From contig JBMNGC010000001.1 in the NCBI GenBank assembly GCA_050949645.1, positions 2,046,001 to 2,110,000 on the forward strand: a stretch of 64,000 nt of DNA. The letters run 5' to 3'. Below, piece after piece: positions 36,092-45,300 of the stretch. Made by a program: the position numbers and the translations under genes. The notes below the pieces were generated by a model, which worked only from the letters and a program-made list of their open reading frames with translations, was not told the DNA's origin and did no database searches. How positions within the stretch are numbered: the first letter of the stretch is position 1; every line of letters begins with the position of its first letter. The stretch comes from RUG369 sp050949645 (lineage in GTDB: Bacteria; Planctomycetota; Planctomycetia; Pirellulales; Thermoguttaceae).

Positions 36092-36487
36092 ATGTTTGAC
36101 GTCAACGAATTTATGAACGCGCCGATCTACGACGAGACGACGATCGTCCGGCGCGGGACCGAAGAGTTCAGGATCAGGCGCCTCAACGGCGCGGAAAGGC
36201 TCCGCTTCAACGACCTTGAGGCGCGCTACGATCGGGTCCGCTACGCGCTCGGACGAGGGCTCCTCTCCGGCGCGGAGCCGCGACCGATCGGCGACGAGAA
36301 CGCCGCGAGAATGATCGAACGTTACGGCGCGCTCGCGGAGGCGCTCTTCAGCGATATCTTCGAGTTCACCGAACGCTCCCTCGAGAAGGAGCTCGAAATC
36401 TGGGACGAGGCGCAAAAAAACTCCTCAAGGGCGCGGGACTCGGATACCCGGGGCTCCTGCGCCGATTCTGCCGACGCTACGGCCTGA
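36092..36487 (+). CDS. Phage tail-assembly chaperone, G product
   Basis: A 131-aa protein (MFDVNEFMNAPIYDE...). It is small, alpha-helical and acidic (LNGAERLRFNDLEARYD, FSDIFEFTERSLEKELEIWDEAQ), with a strong RBS (GAAAGGAGAAGA). At residue 108 it crosses the heptamer A AAA AAC; the zero-frame product ends soon after in a Ser/Asp/Ala tail. Position directly before the tape-measure slot is the standard place of the lambda gpG/gpT-type chaperone. Confidence 0.7.
   Translation: MFDVNEFMNAPIYDETTIVRRGTEEFRIRRLNGAERLRFNDLEARYDRVRYALGRGLLSGAEPRPIGDENAARMIERYGALAEALFSDIFEFTERSLEKELEIWDEAQKNSSRARDSDTRGSCADSADATA
36415..36463 (+). promoter_or_regulatory. Programmed -1 ribosomal frameshift signal
   Basis: The slippery heptamer A AAA AAC (36415-36421) is in phase with the zero frame (CAA AAA AAC as codons). 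Eight bases downstream a GGCGC (36430-36434) can pair with GCGCC (36459-36463), a candidate stimulatory stem. Shifting by -1 moves translation into the open frame ending at 36843. Confidence 0.8.
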
Positions 36488-36843
36488 ATCCGCGCGGCGT
36501 CAACGCGGCGCCGACGCGACGCGAGCTCATCGAGGACGCCGCCTACGTCGAGTGGGAGTCCCGCGGTCGAGCGCCGGTCGAGAGGACCGAAGCGCTCCTC
36601 GCGGCGATATGGCGCCTTCTAGGACTCCTCGCGGCGAATCGCGGAATCGATATGGCGGAAGAGGCGCGCATCGCGTGCGAACCGGAGCTGATTCGCCCGA
36701 AACCGCCGACGAGCCTCGACGAAGCGGAACGTCGGCGACGCGAAGACGACGAAACGAGAAAAGCGTTCGCGCCATTCCTCAGGAGACTCCTACGGCGCGG
36801 CGCGTCAACGCCGGCGATAGCGACAAGGGATAAGGAGGGCTAA
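36421..36843 (+). CDS. Frameshift extension of tail-assembly chaperone (GT product)
   Basis: The -1 frame after the slippery site is open for 140 codons (KLLKGAGLGYPGLLRRFCRRYG... ending TRDKEG), giving a ~250-aa fusion with the upstream 110 residues. A methionine at 36652 is internal, not a separate start. In lambdoid and many other tailed phages the minor GT product is needed to assemble the tape measure into the tail; the same is inferred here. Confidence 0.75.
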   Translation, partial: LLKGAGLGYPGLLRRFCRRYGLNPRGVNAAPTRRELIEDAAYVEWESRGRAPVERTEALLAAIWRLLGLLAANRGIDMAEEARIACEPELIRPKPPTSLDEAERRRREDDETRKAFAPFLRRLLRRGASTPAIATRDKEG

Positions 36844-36848
36844 GAAGG

Positions 36849-38525
36849 ATGAAGCGCGAATTTACGGGCCCGACGACGGGTCGGCTCGCCGTCGAGCGCT
36901 TGGAAACGCGGTGGTCGCGCGCGATTAAGAACGCGATGTCGACCCCGAGGAGGCGCGAACGACCCTCGGCGCCATTTCCCGCCGCAGCGCAAAGCGCGAC
37001 GCTCTCGGGCGCAACCGCCGCCGGTCCTCCAAAGCGACCGCGTCGAGCGAAACGCGCGGCGAAGCGCAGAGACGACCCGACGCGACGTCGACGCTCGAGG
37101 GGCGTTCAACGCGCAATGCGGTTTTCAGAACGTCGCGAGGTTCCGCGGCGAAGCTCGAGGGGCGTTCAACGCGCAACGCGGTTTCCAGAACGTCGCGGGG
37201 TTCCGCGGCGAAGCCCGAGCGGCGTTCAACGCGCAATGCGGTTTTCAGAACGTCGCGGGGTTCCGCGGCGAAGCCCGAGCGGCGTTCAACGCGCGACGCG
37301 GTTTCCAGAACGTCGCGGGGCGCCGCGGCGGTGCCCGAGCGCCGGCGGCGCGGAGCGATTCGTGACGCCGACGCGCGAAGGGACGCGGCGACGAGGCTTC
37401 AAGCCCCTTGCGCCCCTCGCGGCGCGACGCGAGCCCGGTCCGTCGCCGCGGCGCGAGACGTCGCGGCGACGCCCTTCGGCGCGCTTAGCGGAACCGGCGC
37501 GGCGGCGATTCTCCGGCGCGACGCGGATCGCGATGCCCGAGGGACGCCCCGAATTGGCGCCGCGCCGACGCTCGGGCCCCGCGCGCGTCGGAGCGAGCGT
37601 CGCGGAACGTTCGCGCAGGGCGCCGTCGCGCGGCTATGAGCGGACCGCGCGTTTTCGCGAAGCGTCGATCCTGCGCGCCCGGGCGCCCTCGAAGGGGTTC
37701 GGCGCGCCCTTTCGGCGTCTCGCGCGCGCGACGGCGCGTAAGAGCGCTCGGAGCGTAAGCGCGACGGGACGCGCGGCGCAACTTCCCGGCGGCGCCAAGG
37801 CGACGGAACGCCAAGGCGCAACGACGAACGCCCGAGGGGTCGCGCAAGACGCGGAGAGGCGCTTTGAGACGCGCGGCGTTTCACGGACCCTCGTCGCGTC
37901 CCCGGGGCGCGCTTGGAACGCAAGGAAACGCGCTTCGCAACGCCCAAGCTCCTCGACGGGGAGCGCCCGGCCTTTCCGGTCGGGCGCAACCTGGCGACGG
38001 GACGCCGTTGCGCGCTCAAGGGTCGGCGCGAGCGCGCCGAGCTGCCCCGCTCCGAGCGTGCGAACCGCGCAGAGGATCGCGACGACGACGGAATCCCGAG
38101 GCGCCGGGCCGCGAGAATTCGTCGCGCGCCCCTTCGGCGCCGGCGCGAGGAGCGCGCGTCAACGCTTCACGGCGCGCCGGGAAAGCGCGGCGCGATCTCC
38201 AGCGCTCAGCGGCGCTCGCGGCGGCGCGGCGAGACGCGGCGCGAACCGCGCGCTCCCCTACCCCGGCCTCGAGAGCGTCGTCGAGCGCGCGAGCGCGCGA
38301 CGACAGGAACGACGGGTCGAGAGTCGCGGCGAATCGGCGCGCGCGGCGCCCGAAAGAACGCGCGACGCCCTTGGGGTCGAGCGGTTCCCGGAGAGCGTCG
38401 GGTTCGAGGGGAACGCCCGACCGGCGGAGCTCGCGAGGATCGAAAAACTCCTGAAAGAATCGAGAGACGCGCTCCTCTCGATCGCGAAAGAAGCGTCCGG
38501 CGATCTGACGCTCGTGAGCGAATGA
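36849..38525 (+). CDS. Arginine-rich repeat protein in the tape-measure position
   Basis: A 558-aa, extremely Arg/Ala/Pro/Ser-rich, strongly basic protein; almost no hydrophobic segments. RBS AAGGAGG precedes the start, and a normal-looking C-terminus (GNARPAELARIEKLLKESRD then LLSIAKEASG) argues that this frame is real. Residues ~80-165 contain four 20-aa repeats of the form RGVQRA[MT]RF[SP]ERR. Tape-measure proteins follow the GT chaperone in tailed phages, but they are usually hydrophobic and much longer, so this is either a highly diverged tape measure or a nucleic-acid-binding, protamine-like protein. Function is not known. Confidence 0.6.
   Translation: MKREFTGPTTGRLAVERLETRWSRAIKNAMSTPRRRERPSAPFPAAAQSATLSGATAAGPPKRPRRAKRAAKRRDDPTRRRRSRGVQRAMRFSERREVPRRSSRGVQRATRFPERRGVPRRSPSGVQRAMRFSERRGVPRRSPSGVQRATRFPERRGAPRRCPSAGGAERFVTPTREGTRRRGFKPLAPLAARREPGPSPRRETSRRRPSARLAEPARRRFSGATRIAMPEGRPELAPRRRSGPARVGASVAERSRRAPSRGYERTARFREASILRARAPSKGFGAPFRRLARATARKSARSVSATGRAAQLPGGAKATERQGATTNARGVAQDAERRFETRGVSRTLVASPGRAWNARKRASQRPSSSTGSARPFRSGATWRRDAVARSRVGASAPSCPAPSVRTAQRIATTTESRGAGPREFVARPFGAGARSARQRFTARRESAARSPALSGARGGAARRGANRALPYPGLESVVERASARRQERRVESRGESARAAPERTRDALGVERFPESVGFEGNARPAELARIEKLLKESRDALLSIAKEASGDLTLVSE
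37093..37332 (+). repeat. Four 60-bp tandem repeats
   Basis: Four units of exactly 60 bp encode the 20-aa repeats. Units 1 and 3 share an ATG/TCA variant and units 2 and 4 an ACG/CCA variant at the same places, so the array appears to have grown by duplication of a 120-bp pair. Confidence 0.85.
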
Positions 38526-38549
38526 AGCGCGCAAGAGAAAGGGAACGAA

Positions 38550-39548
38550 ATGGGATGGAAATTACTGAGGCGTCATGAGCGTCGCGGTCGCGTTGCGGAG
38601 AATTACGAGAAGGAAATCGCGGAGCTCTACGAGCTCGATTCGGCGAATGATTTCAACGCCTTTCTCGTTTCCTTCAAGCGCAAAGGGGGCATGCTCATCG
38701 AGCGCCGCGGCGGACTCGCCTTCTACTTCACGATCGACGAGGTCGAGCTCGAACGCCGGCCCCCGACCGCGTCGGGCAAGCTTCAGGTGATCGCGACGAT
38801 CTCGTTATCGCTGCTAAGGCAGAGCGAGAACCTCGACCCCCCGTGGGCGCTCGCGCCATCCTCATTCCGCGTCTCGACCCGCTCGACGGAGGAAACGACC
38901 TCGAACTTCTACCCCGGGACCGGCGACCTCCTCTATCCTCACGGGCTCTTCACGGCGGCGCCCCTTTGCAACACGGCTGGCGCGCGTATCCCGGCGCGAA
39001 CGACGCGAGGACTCACGACGATTGAATTCGCCTACAACGTCCCGGTCGACGCCTTTGACTCGCGACTCTTCTGGGCCGCGCAGGGCAAGACTAATCTCTC
39101 GACGGTAAGGGTCTGCGGCATGACCTTTCCTCCGCGAACGCTGCGCCTTGAATCCTTCAACGCGCGCTTTGAAACGGAAAAGGCGGAAACGACGAACGAG
39201 CTCGGCGAAACGACGACGATCATCTGGAAATATTATCGCGTCGAAATTGGGCTACTCGCGAATCCGCGTTCCTTCGACCAGCTTTACGCGAACTCGGGGG
39301 TCAGTCTCCGCCGAGGAACGACCCTCGCGAGGATATGGCGATGGACGAGCGACGGCGCCGCGCGATACGGAACCTACCGGGAATATCTCGATTCCGGCGC
39401 CCGCGACGGCGAGCCCGTCTCGGAAAGCGTCGCGCTCGACGCGACGGGCACTCTCGTCGCTCCGATCGCAACATGGCGCGTAGGGTCGCCCTTCGAACCG
39501 GTCGAATTCGCCGCGCTAAGGCTACCGACCGAAGGGCCGGAACATTAA
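38550..39548 (+). CDS. Phage-like structural protein, possibly distal tail/baseplate
   Basis: A 332-aa protein with no signal peptide. It contains a mostly beta pattern: IDEVELERRPPTASG, TTIEFAYNVPVDAFDS, FPPRTLRLESFNARFETE and YRVEIGLLANPRSF. This is what a distal-tail or baseplate hub protein may look like, and its position after the tape-measure slot fits, but no named family is recognised. Confidence 0.55.
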   Translation: MGWKLLRRHERRGRVAENYEKEIAELYELDSANDFNAFLVSFKRKGGMLIERRGGLAFYFTIDEVELERRPPTASGKLQVIATISLSLLRQSENLDPPWALAPSSFRVSTRSTEETTSNFYPGTGDLLYPHGLFTAAPLCNTAGARIPARTTRGLTTIEFAYNVPVDAFDSRLFWAAQGKTNLSTVRVCGMTFPPRTLRLESFNARFETEKAETTNELGETTTIIWKYYRVEIGLLANPRSFDQLYANSGVSLRRGTTLARIWRWTSDGAARYGTYREYLDSGARDGEPVSESVALDATGTLVAPIATWRVGSPFEPVEFAALRLPTEGPEH

Positions 39549-39593
39549 TTAAAGTAAAGAGCTTCTGTTCGCGCGGCGATAAGGAGAAGAGTT

Positions 39594-40229
39594 ATGAAAC
39601 GACTGAAAGTCACGCGCGAGGCGGCGCGTGAAATTGCGCGTCAGGGCGCCGAACCCGGCGAAAGCGCGTTATACGAAGCCCCCGAAGCGCTACCCCCCTG
39701 GAACCCGAGCGACGACGTAAGGTTCTGCCGGCTCCAATCCTCCTGGGCGCGCAACGCTGCGGGGATATGGACGGCGACCGCCTGCTTCGCGAATTCGGAA
39801 ACCCGACGCGTCGACACGAGCTTCCTCTTTCCAGTATACTGCCCCACGACCGGCGACCGGCCCGACGGAGAGGAAAGAAGATGGTATTTCTACGCCATAT
39901 GGCGCGGAAGATGGGAGTCGCTCCAACATCAGACCTTCAAACGAATCTACGTTGGAGGCGAGTATATCGCCGTTGGACCCTACGATTCGAGTAAAAAAGG
40001 GTACCCGATCGATAACAACGGCGTTAGGCGCGTCAAGATTCCAGGAGATAGTTACATTGACACCAAAACCCTCTACCTGAACCCTCTGCATTTTCGGTGG
40101 GCGAACTCATCCCTCGATATCGTTGATAAGCGTGAAGTCTCTCTTCGAGTCCGTCGGCAAACTGTCGTCACTGGAATTGTCGACGGCAAACCCGTCACCA
40201 AATCGATCCTCGTCATCGGCGACGCATGA
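39594..40229 (+). CDS. Phage-like hypothetical protein, last gene of the operon
   Basis: A 211-aa protein; basic N-terminus (KRLKVTREAAREIARQG), then a beta-rich region with WNPSDDVRFCRLQSSW, TGDRPDGEERRWYFYAIWRG and a C-terminal VVTGIVDGKPVTKSIL. A good RBS (GGAGAAGAG) precedes it. Probably a tail or adsorption protein by position. It ends 8 bases before a terminator, closing the 31.9-40.2 kb operon. Confidence 0.5.
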   Translation: MKRLKVTREAAREIARQGAEPGESALYEAPEALPPWNPSDDVRFCRLQSSWARNAAGIWTATACFANSETRRVDTSFLFPVYCPTTGDRPDGEERRWYFYAIWRGRWESLQHQTFKRIYVGGEYIAVGPYDSSKKGYPIDNNGVRRVKIPGDSYIDTKTLYLNPLHFRWANSSLDIVDKREVSLRVRRQTVVTGIVDGKPVTKSILVIGDA

Positions 40230-40237
40230 CCCCCAAA

Positions 40238-40262
40238 ACGGCGTGCGGCGCCGTTTTTCTTT
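40238..40262 (+). terminator. Terminator of the phage-like operon
   Basis: ACGGCG (40238-40243) pairs with CGCCGT (40249-40254), followed by TTTTTCTTTT. Confidence 0.75.
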
Positions 40263-40320
40263 TGGACGACCCTTTTTCTAAAGGTCAAGCCAAAGGCGAA
40301 CAAATCGAATATACGAGCAT

Positions 40321-40390
40321 TGATTTCGGTTAATTTCGGTTAATTTCGATTAATTTTGGTCTATTTCGGTCTATTTCGGTTAATTTTCGT
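40321..40390. repeat. Seven imperfect 10-bp tandem repeats
   Basis: Seven back-to-back units of exactly 10 bp with consensus TAATTTCGGT (variants at positions 1-2, 5-7 and 9). The period is close to one DNA helical turn, so equivalent bases fall on the same face, which suits cooperative protein binding. They lie 130 bases upstream of the brxA start. Confidence 0.85.
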
Positions 40391-40519
40391 TAACAAGGGG
40401 CTAGAATACGACCGTGACGTGCGAAATAGGCTAAAAAAGGAAATTCCTTTGGTTTTTTGTTAAAACAGATTTTTCTACGCCGTCGCATTTTCACAGCTCA
40501 TCGGGGGGGAAAGGAGAAT

Positions 40520-41149
40520 ATGCTCGGCAAGGATAAATCACGGCTGCGCGAGGCGAGTCCATACACCGCAAACATAACGCGCGAGGGGCTACTCGCCTAT
40601 GAAATGCGTACGACCGCGGAGCTTGTCTGCGCCGGGCTAAGTCAACTAGAGATTAAAGAGCGCGTCTTCAAGGAGAATCTTTACCAATATCCGACGGAGA
40701 AAAAGCTACGCAGTATAGCGAACGTCTGTCTTCATAGAATCGACGCGATAAACTCCGAGCCCCTCGTCGAGGCGCTCGCGACGCAGACGGGGAACGTCGT
40801 TCGACAGATCTCTCTTTACGCCATGATGCGATATGAGCGGATCGTCTGGGATTTCATGATCACCGTCGTCGGCGCCAAATACCGAACTTTTGACTTTTCT
40901 TTCAGAGCCGCGGACGCGCGAGCCTTCATGACGGGGCTGCAGGAGCAGGACGACTGGGTCGCATCCTGGGCTGACTCCACGATTGTGAGGGTTCGTCAAG
41001 TTCTCGTGACGAATCTCGTCAGAACTGGCTATATCGACCGGCACAATTCCACGCGTCTCAACCCTATCATAATCGACCCGACGCTGGAAAAGGCGATCCG
41101 TGTCGCGGGCCTTGAGGTCGCGCTGCCCGCTTTTAACTGTATCTACTGA
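40520..41149 (+). CDS. brxA: BREX-1 protein BrxA (DUF1819)
   Basis: A 209-aa protein of the DUF1819/BrxA family: YTANITREGLLAYEMR, then LEIKERVFKENLYQYPTEKKLRSIANVCLHRI and the C-terminal RVRQVLVTNLVRTGYID. The ATG at 40520 follows GAAAGGAGA, whereas the longer start has no RBS. First gene of the BREX operon, located just upstream of brxB (13-base gap). BrxA is a nucleic-acid-binding component in type 1 BREX. The frame is intact. Confidence 0.88.
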   Translation: MLGKDKSRLREASPYTANITREGLLAYEMRTTAELVCAGLSQLEIKERVFKENLYQYPTEKKLRSIANVCLHRIDAINSEPLVEALATQTGNVVRQISLYAMMRYERIVWDFMITVVGAKYRTFDFSFRAADARAFMTGLQEQDDWVASWADSTIVRVRQVLVTNLVRTGYIDRHNSTRLNPIIIDPTLEKAIRVAGLEVALPAFNCIY

Positions 41150-41162
41150 GGAGCGACCGCGC

Positions 41163-41720
41163 ATGAACGATTTGAAACAAAGGCTCGACGAGCTGCGAAG
41201 CGTCATCCAGGAACGAGATTTCCTGGAGGGTAAAGGAATCTTGAACGAGGTGAATATCAGAATCTTCTGCTACGATCCTCAAGAAGAATTGACCGTTCGC
41301 CACTTCGTCGAACGCCTACTAAGGGACGAAACGCTCCAGTGCAGGCCGGTCGAATTCAACCTCTATCGCGTCCTCCTCTCTATCTGTGAAAGCAGGAATC
41401 TCCTCGACAAACTCCCAGCGCTTGAGGAGGACGAGGGGTCGCGTTCTCTTCGCGAGATGCTCCAGCGAGTTGCGAGCAACAAGAGATTCGTCGAGAAGAT
41501 GCGCGAAACGCCCCTCGAGACCGGCGACGTCGTTTTCATCACGGGGGTCGGCGAGGCGTTTCCCTTCATTCGTGTTCACGCGCTACTCGAGGAAATGCAG
41601 CTCTATTTCTCGGAATTACCCGTTGTCGTTATGTATCCGGGCGTCTACGACGGACGCTCGCTGAAGCTCTTTGACAAACTCGCGCCCAACCCGTATTACC
41701 GCGCGTTTAACCTTTTGTAA
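41163..41720 (+). CDS. brxB: BREX-1 protein BrxB (DUF1788)
   Basis: A 185-aa DUF1788 protein: IRIFCYDPQEELTVRHFVERLL, DVVFITGVGEAFPFIRVHALLE and VVVMYPGVYDGRSLKLF near the C-terminus. Start at ATG 41163 (the longer frame begins inside brxA). It is intact and is directly followed by brxC. Its exact biochemical role is unresolved. Confidence 0.88.
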   Translation: MNDLKQRLDELRSVIQERDFLEGKGILNEVNIRIFCYDPQEELTVRHFVERLLRDETLQCRPVEFNLYRVLLSICESRNLLDKLPALEEDEGSRSLREMLQRVASNKRFVEKMRETPLETGDVVFITGVGEAFPFIRVHALLEEMQLYFSELPVVVMYPGVYDGRSLKLFDKLAPNPYYRAFNLL

Positions 41721-41731
41721 GAAAGTGCGTC

Positions 41732-44700
41732 ATGAAAATCCAATCGATGTTCAAGGACGACATTAACCGCAGAATCGACGGAGTCGTCAAGGTCGCTCAG
41801 GACGATGAAGCGGTCGTCGAGACCGAAGTGAAAGAATACGTCGTCACGAAAGAACTCAAGAAACGCTTCGACGAATTTTTTGAAGTCTACGCGAATTCCT
41901 TCGAGAGGCCGAACGCCGATATCGGAGTCTGGATCTCGGGGTTCTTCGGCAGCGGAAAATCGCATTTCCTGAAAATGCTCGCCTATCTCCTCGAAAACAG
42001 AGAGATCAACGGCGTTAAGACGTCGACCGCTTCCGCGAAAAATTTGACGACCCCGCGATGTTCATGACGATCGATCGCGCAACGCAGGTCAAGACGGAAG
42101 TCATCCTCTTCAATATCGGTTCCGTGAGCCAGCCCACTGTGGACGACCAGGCCTTGACGCGCGCTTTCGTCAGAACGTTCTACGAGCATTTTGGATACTA
42201 CGGCGAGGATCCGAGGGTCGCAAAGCTTGAAAAGTATGTCGACACGAGGGGCAAGGCGGAAGAATTCAGGCGTCTCTTCGAGGCCAGGACGAAAAGTTCC
42301 TGGAAGCTCGAACGAGAAACGATCTCCGTTCACAAAACCCTTATCGCCGAGTTGTTGAACGAACTCTTCGGACTCGACAAAGAGGACGCGCTCGCGTGGA
42401 TCAACGAAGAATCGAAGTCGAATATCTCTGTCTCTTCTTTTGTCGATGAAGTCAAGGATTACGTCGAGCGGCAACCTGAGGACTTCAGACTCCTCTTCAT
42501 GGTCGACGAGGTTGGTCAGTACGCGGGCAAAGACACGCAAAAGCTCCTCAGGCTCAGAACATTGTCGAGGATTTCGGACGAGAGTGTCCCGGAAAAGTCT
42601 GGGTTGTCTGCACGGGTCAGGAGGCAATCGAGGAGGTCGTCAAAGACGTTGAGAAGCGCGAGGAAGAGTTATCGCGAATTCAGGCGCGATTCCCCACCCG
42701 GCTGTCCCTCTCCTCCTCCTCCGTCGACGAAGTGATTCAGAAGCGCCTTCTTGAGAAGACCGACGACGCGAAAAAGCGCCTCGAGGACGTCTACAACGAC
42801 AACGACGCCGTCCTCAGCAACCTCCTGGCCTTCACCGACGCCGGCGCGAGTATCAAGGGATTTTCAGGGCCCGAGCAATTCGCGCGATGTTTCCCATTCC
42901 CGCCCTACCAGTTTCCGCTCCTGCAGGAGGTTTTCGTCCAAATCCGAATCCACACGCCCACCGGTTCGAAGTTCTCCAGCGGCGAGCGGTCGATGCTTCC
43001 GGATTCCAGGACGCTGCGAAGAAGATACAGGCACGCGACGAATACGCGCTAGCGCCATTCTACCTCTTCTACCAGACCGTCGGGAGCTCCCTCGACTCGG
43101 AGGTCGTCAAAGCGGTCAACAATTGCGCGAAGGCGGCGAACGCCGGTAACGGAATCGAGCTACAGGACGTCAACGTTCTTAAGCTCCTCTACCTCATACG
43201 CTATGTAGGGGACGTCAAGGCGACGCTCAACAACCTCGTTATTCTCAGCGCCGATAACATCCAGCTCGACGTCGCCGCAGCGCGCGACGCGATGCAGGCG
43301 TCCCTCGACAGACTCCTGGAGCAGGGGTTTATCAGTTTCGACGGACAGATTTACCAATTCCTGACCGATCAAGAGCAAGACGTCCAGCGTGAAATCAAAA
43401 AGACGGCGATTCCGGCGTCCGAAGTCGTCGCCAAAATCTCGACAGTCGTCTTTGAAGAAGTCTACTCCGCCAAGAACTTCCGCTACGAGAATTTCAACTT
43501 CCCCTTCGTGCGCATGGTCGACCGCCAGATCTACGGCCCAACGAGGGGAGAAATAACGCTTCAGATCCTTACCATTGCCGAGCCTGCCGAAGAGAAGGAC
43601 GAGATGACGCTCCGGAAAAATTCTGCGGAAAGAGCGATCGTCGTACTCAATGGCGACGACTATTTCATGCTCTTCGAACAAGCGCGCAAAATCGAGAAGT
43701 ATCTCCAGACTCGCGCTGACGGACAGGACGCCAAACTGACGAGGGAAATTATTCTCGCCTGTCAGCAACAGCGCGGGAAATATGATAGCGACGCGCGCAG
43801 CGATCTCCTGAAGGCGATCGAGAACGCGCAATTTTACGTCAACGGCGAGAGCGTCGAGTTTGGGGGGCAGGCGGAAAGCAAGCTCGAACAGGCGATGAAA
43901 CGGCTCGTCGAGAGCGTCTATCGCGACCTCAAGCTCGTTGGGGCGCCCGTCGAGGGCCCGGAAGAAATTGGCAGGCTCTTCCGCGGCGACGCGAAGTCGC
44001 TCAAAAAGTTTGCCGCGAACGCCGACGCCGCCGACGAAATCGAAAAATTTCTCGTGATGCAGGACGCGCAAAACCGCCTCGTCCCCGTCGCCGACGTCCA
44101 GGATTACTTTCAGAGAAAACCCTTCGGTTGGCGCGATATCGACGTCGCCGCGCTCCTTGCGTGGATGTTCCACGACCAGCGTATCACCCTGAAGCGCCGG
44201 GGCGAGCCAGTTCCGCGCGAATTCGCCAAGCCCGAGGATATCCTGCGCGGCAGATCGGAGACCGGATCGACGGCCGTCGCCATTCGCAAGCTCGCGCCCC
44301 AGGAGAAAATCCGAAAAGCCCAGAACGTGCTCCGAGAGCTCTTCGGCGACATGGATATCCCGGAGGACGAGGACAGACTCGTCGAGTACGCCGTCGGCAA
44401 GTTTCAGAAAGAGCAGAGAGATTGCGCGGTCCTCCGCGCGCAATACGCCAGGCGCAAGTACCCGGGTCGCGCCAAGGTCGAAGAAGCGAGCAGGCTGACA
44501 GAAAATATCCTGAACGCCAGCAAGGACAATATCGCGCTCATTGAAATCCTGATCAAGGAGGAGGAGGCGCTCCTCTCGGCGAAGGTCGCGCTCGGGCGAG
44601 TCGAAGGATTCTTCAAAAATCAGGCGCACTTCTTCGACCGCGCTAGAAACTACGCCAGCGCGCTCCAGCACGATAAGGGCTGCCTCTCTGTCGACCCCGA

Positions 44701-45268
44701 CGCCTCGGAGGCGCTCGAGGAGATTGAGCGGATCGTCGCGATTCCCGACGACGGGGAGTTCGACTATTCCCAGATTCCGAACCTCAATAATCTGATGGGG
44801 CGCGTCCGGCGCGTCCACGACGGCATGCTCGACGCGCGGCGCGAAAAACTCGGCGCCCTTGTGAAAGAGAGCCTGCAAAAGCTCGACGAGATGGCGAGCG
44901 GCAGCGCGGCGGCCAGGAAAATCTTCGAAGAAGCGCAGCGATGGTTCCGCCAAAAGGAGAGCGAGGCTAAATCGTGTCAAGCGATCACGCTCCTCGACGG
45001 AATAACGACTCAGGCGCGCGACTATGACGCCAGAGCGCGCGAAAAGATCCGCTTTGCCCCCAGCGACCCGGAACCTCCCGAGCGCGGCGAAACGCCCGCG
45101 GCTATGCCGTCGGCGCCGCGTAAACCGAAGGTCGCGTCCTTCCCAAGACTCGAAATCTTCGCCTCCAAAACCTTCCGGACGGAAACGGAGATCGACGAGT
45201 ACTTCGAGCATATCGCCGAGGCCATGAAGAACGCGCTTAAAACATGCGATGAAATAGAGTTGCGATAG
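41732..45268 (+). pseudogene. brxC: BREX-1 ATPase BrxC, three frameshifts in the first third
   Basis: The BrxC AAA+ ATPase: ISGFFGSGKSHFLKMLAY holds the Walker A near residue 75. The frame breaks at about 42010-42020, 42548 and 42990-43000; joining the pieces restores family segments such as DDPAMFMTID, DEVGQYAGK, GQEAIEEVV and SSGERSML-GFQDAAKKIQARDEYALAPFYLF. Each join is consistent with loss of one base. After the third, the frame is open to 45268 and carries the rest of the ~1,180-aa protein. As written the gene cannot make full-length BrxC; the breaks may be real decay or sequencing errors. Confidence 0.8.
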
Positions 45269-45300
45269 CGACCGCGACCGGTTCCGCTGGAAGAAGAACA

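Larger units (their letters stand above)
40230..40519. other. Intergenic region with 10-bp repeats and brxA upstream sequence
   Basis: About 290 bases of AT-rich spacer between the phage-like operon and the BREX operon. It holds the terminator, the tandem repeat and TAGAAT at 40402-40407, a possible -10 box. Confidence 0.6.

Noticed and set aside
37399..38019. 206-codon minus-strand frame inside the Arg-rich gene
   Set aside because: Shadow of the plus-strand frame; Arg/Ser/Ala-rich with no RBS.
40321..40390. CRISPR array
   Set aside because: Units are only 10 bp with no spacers and no cas genes; a simple tandem repeat.
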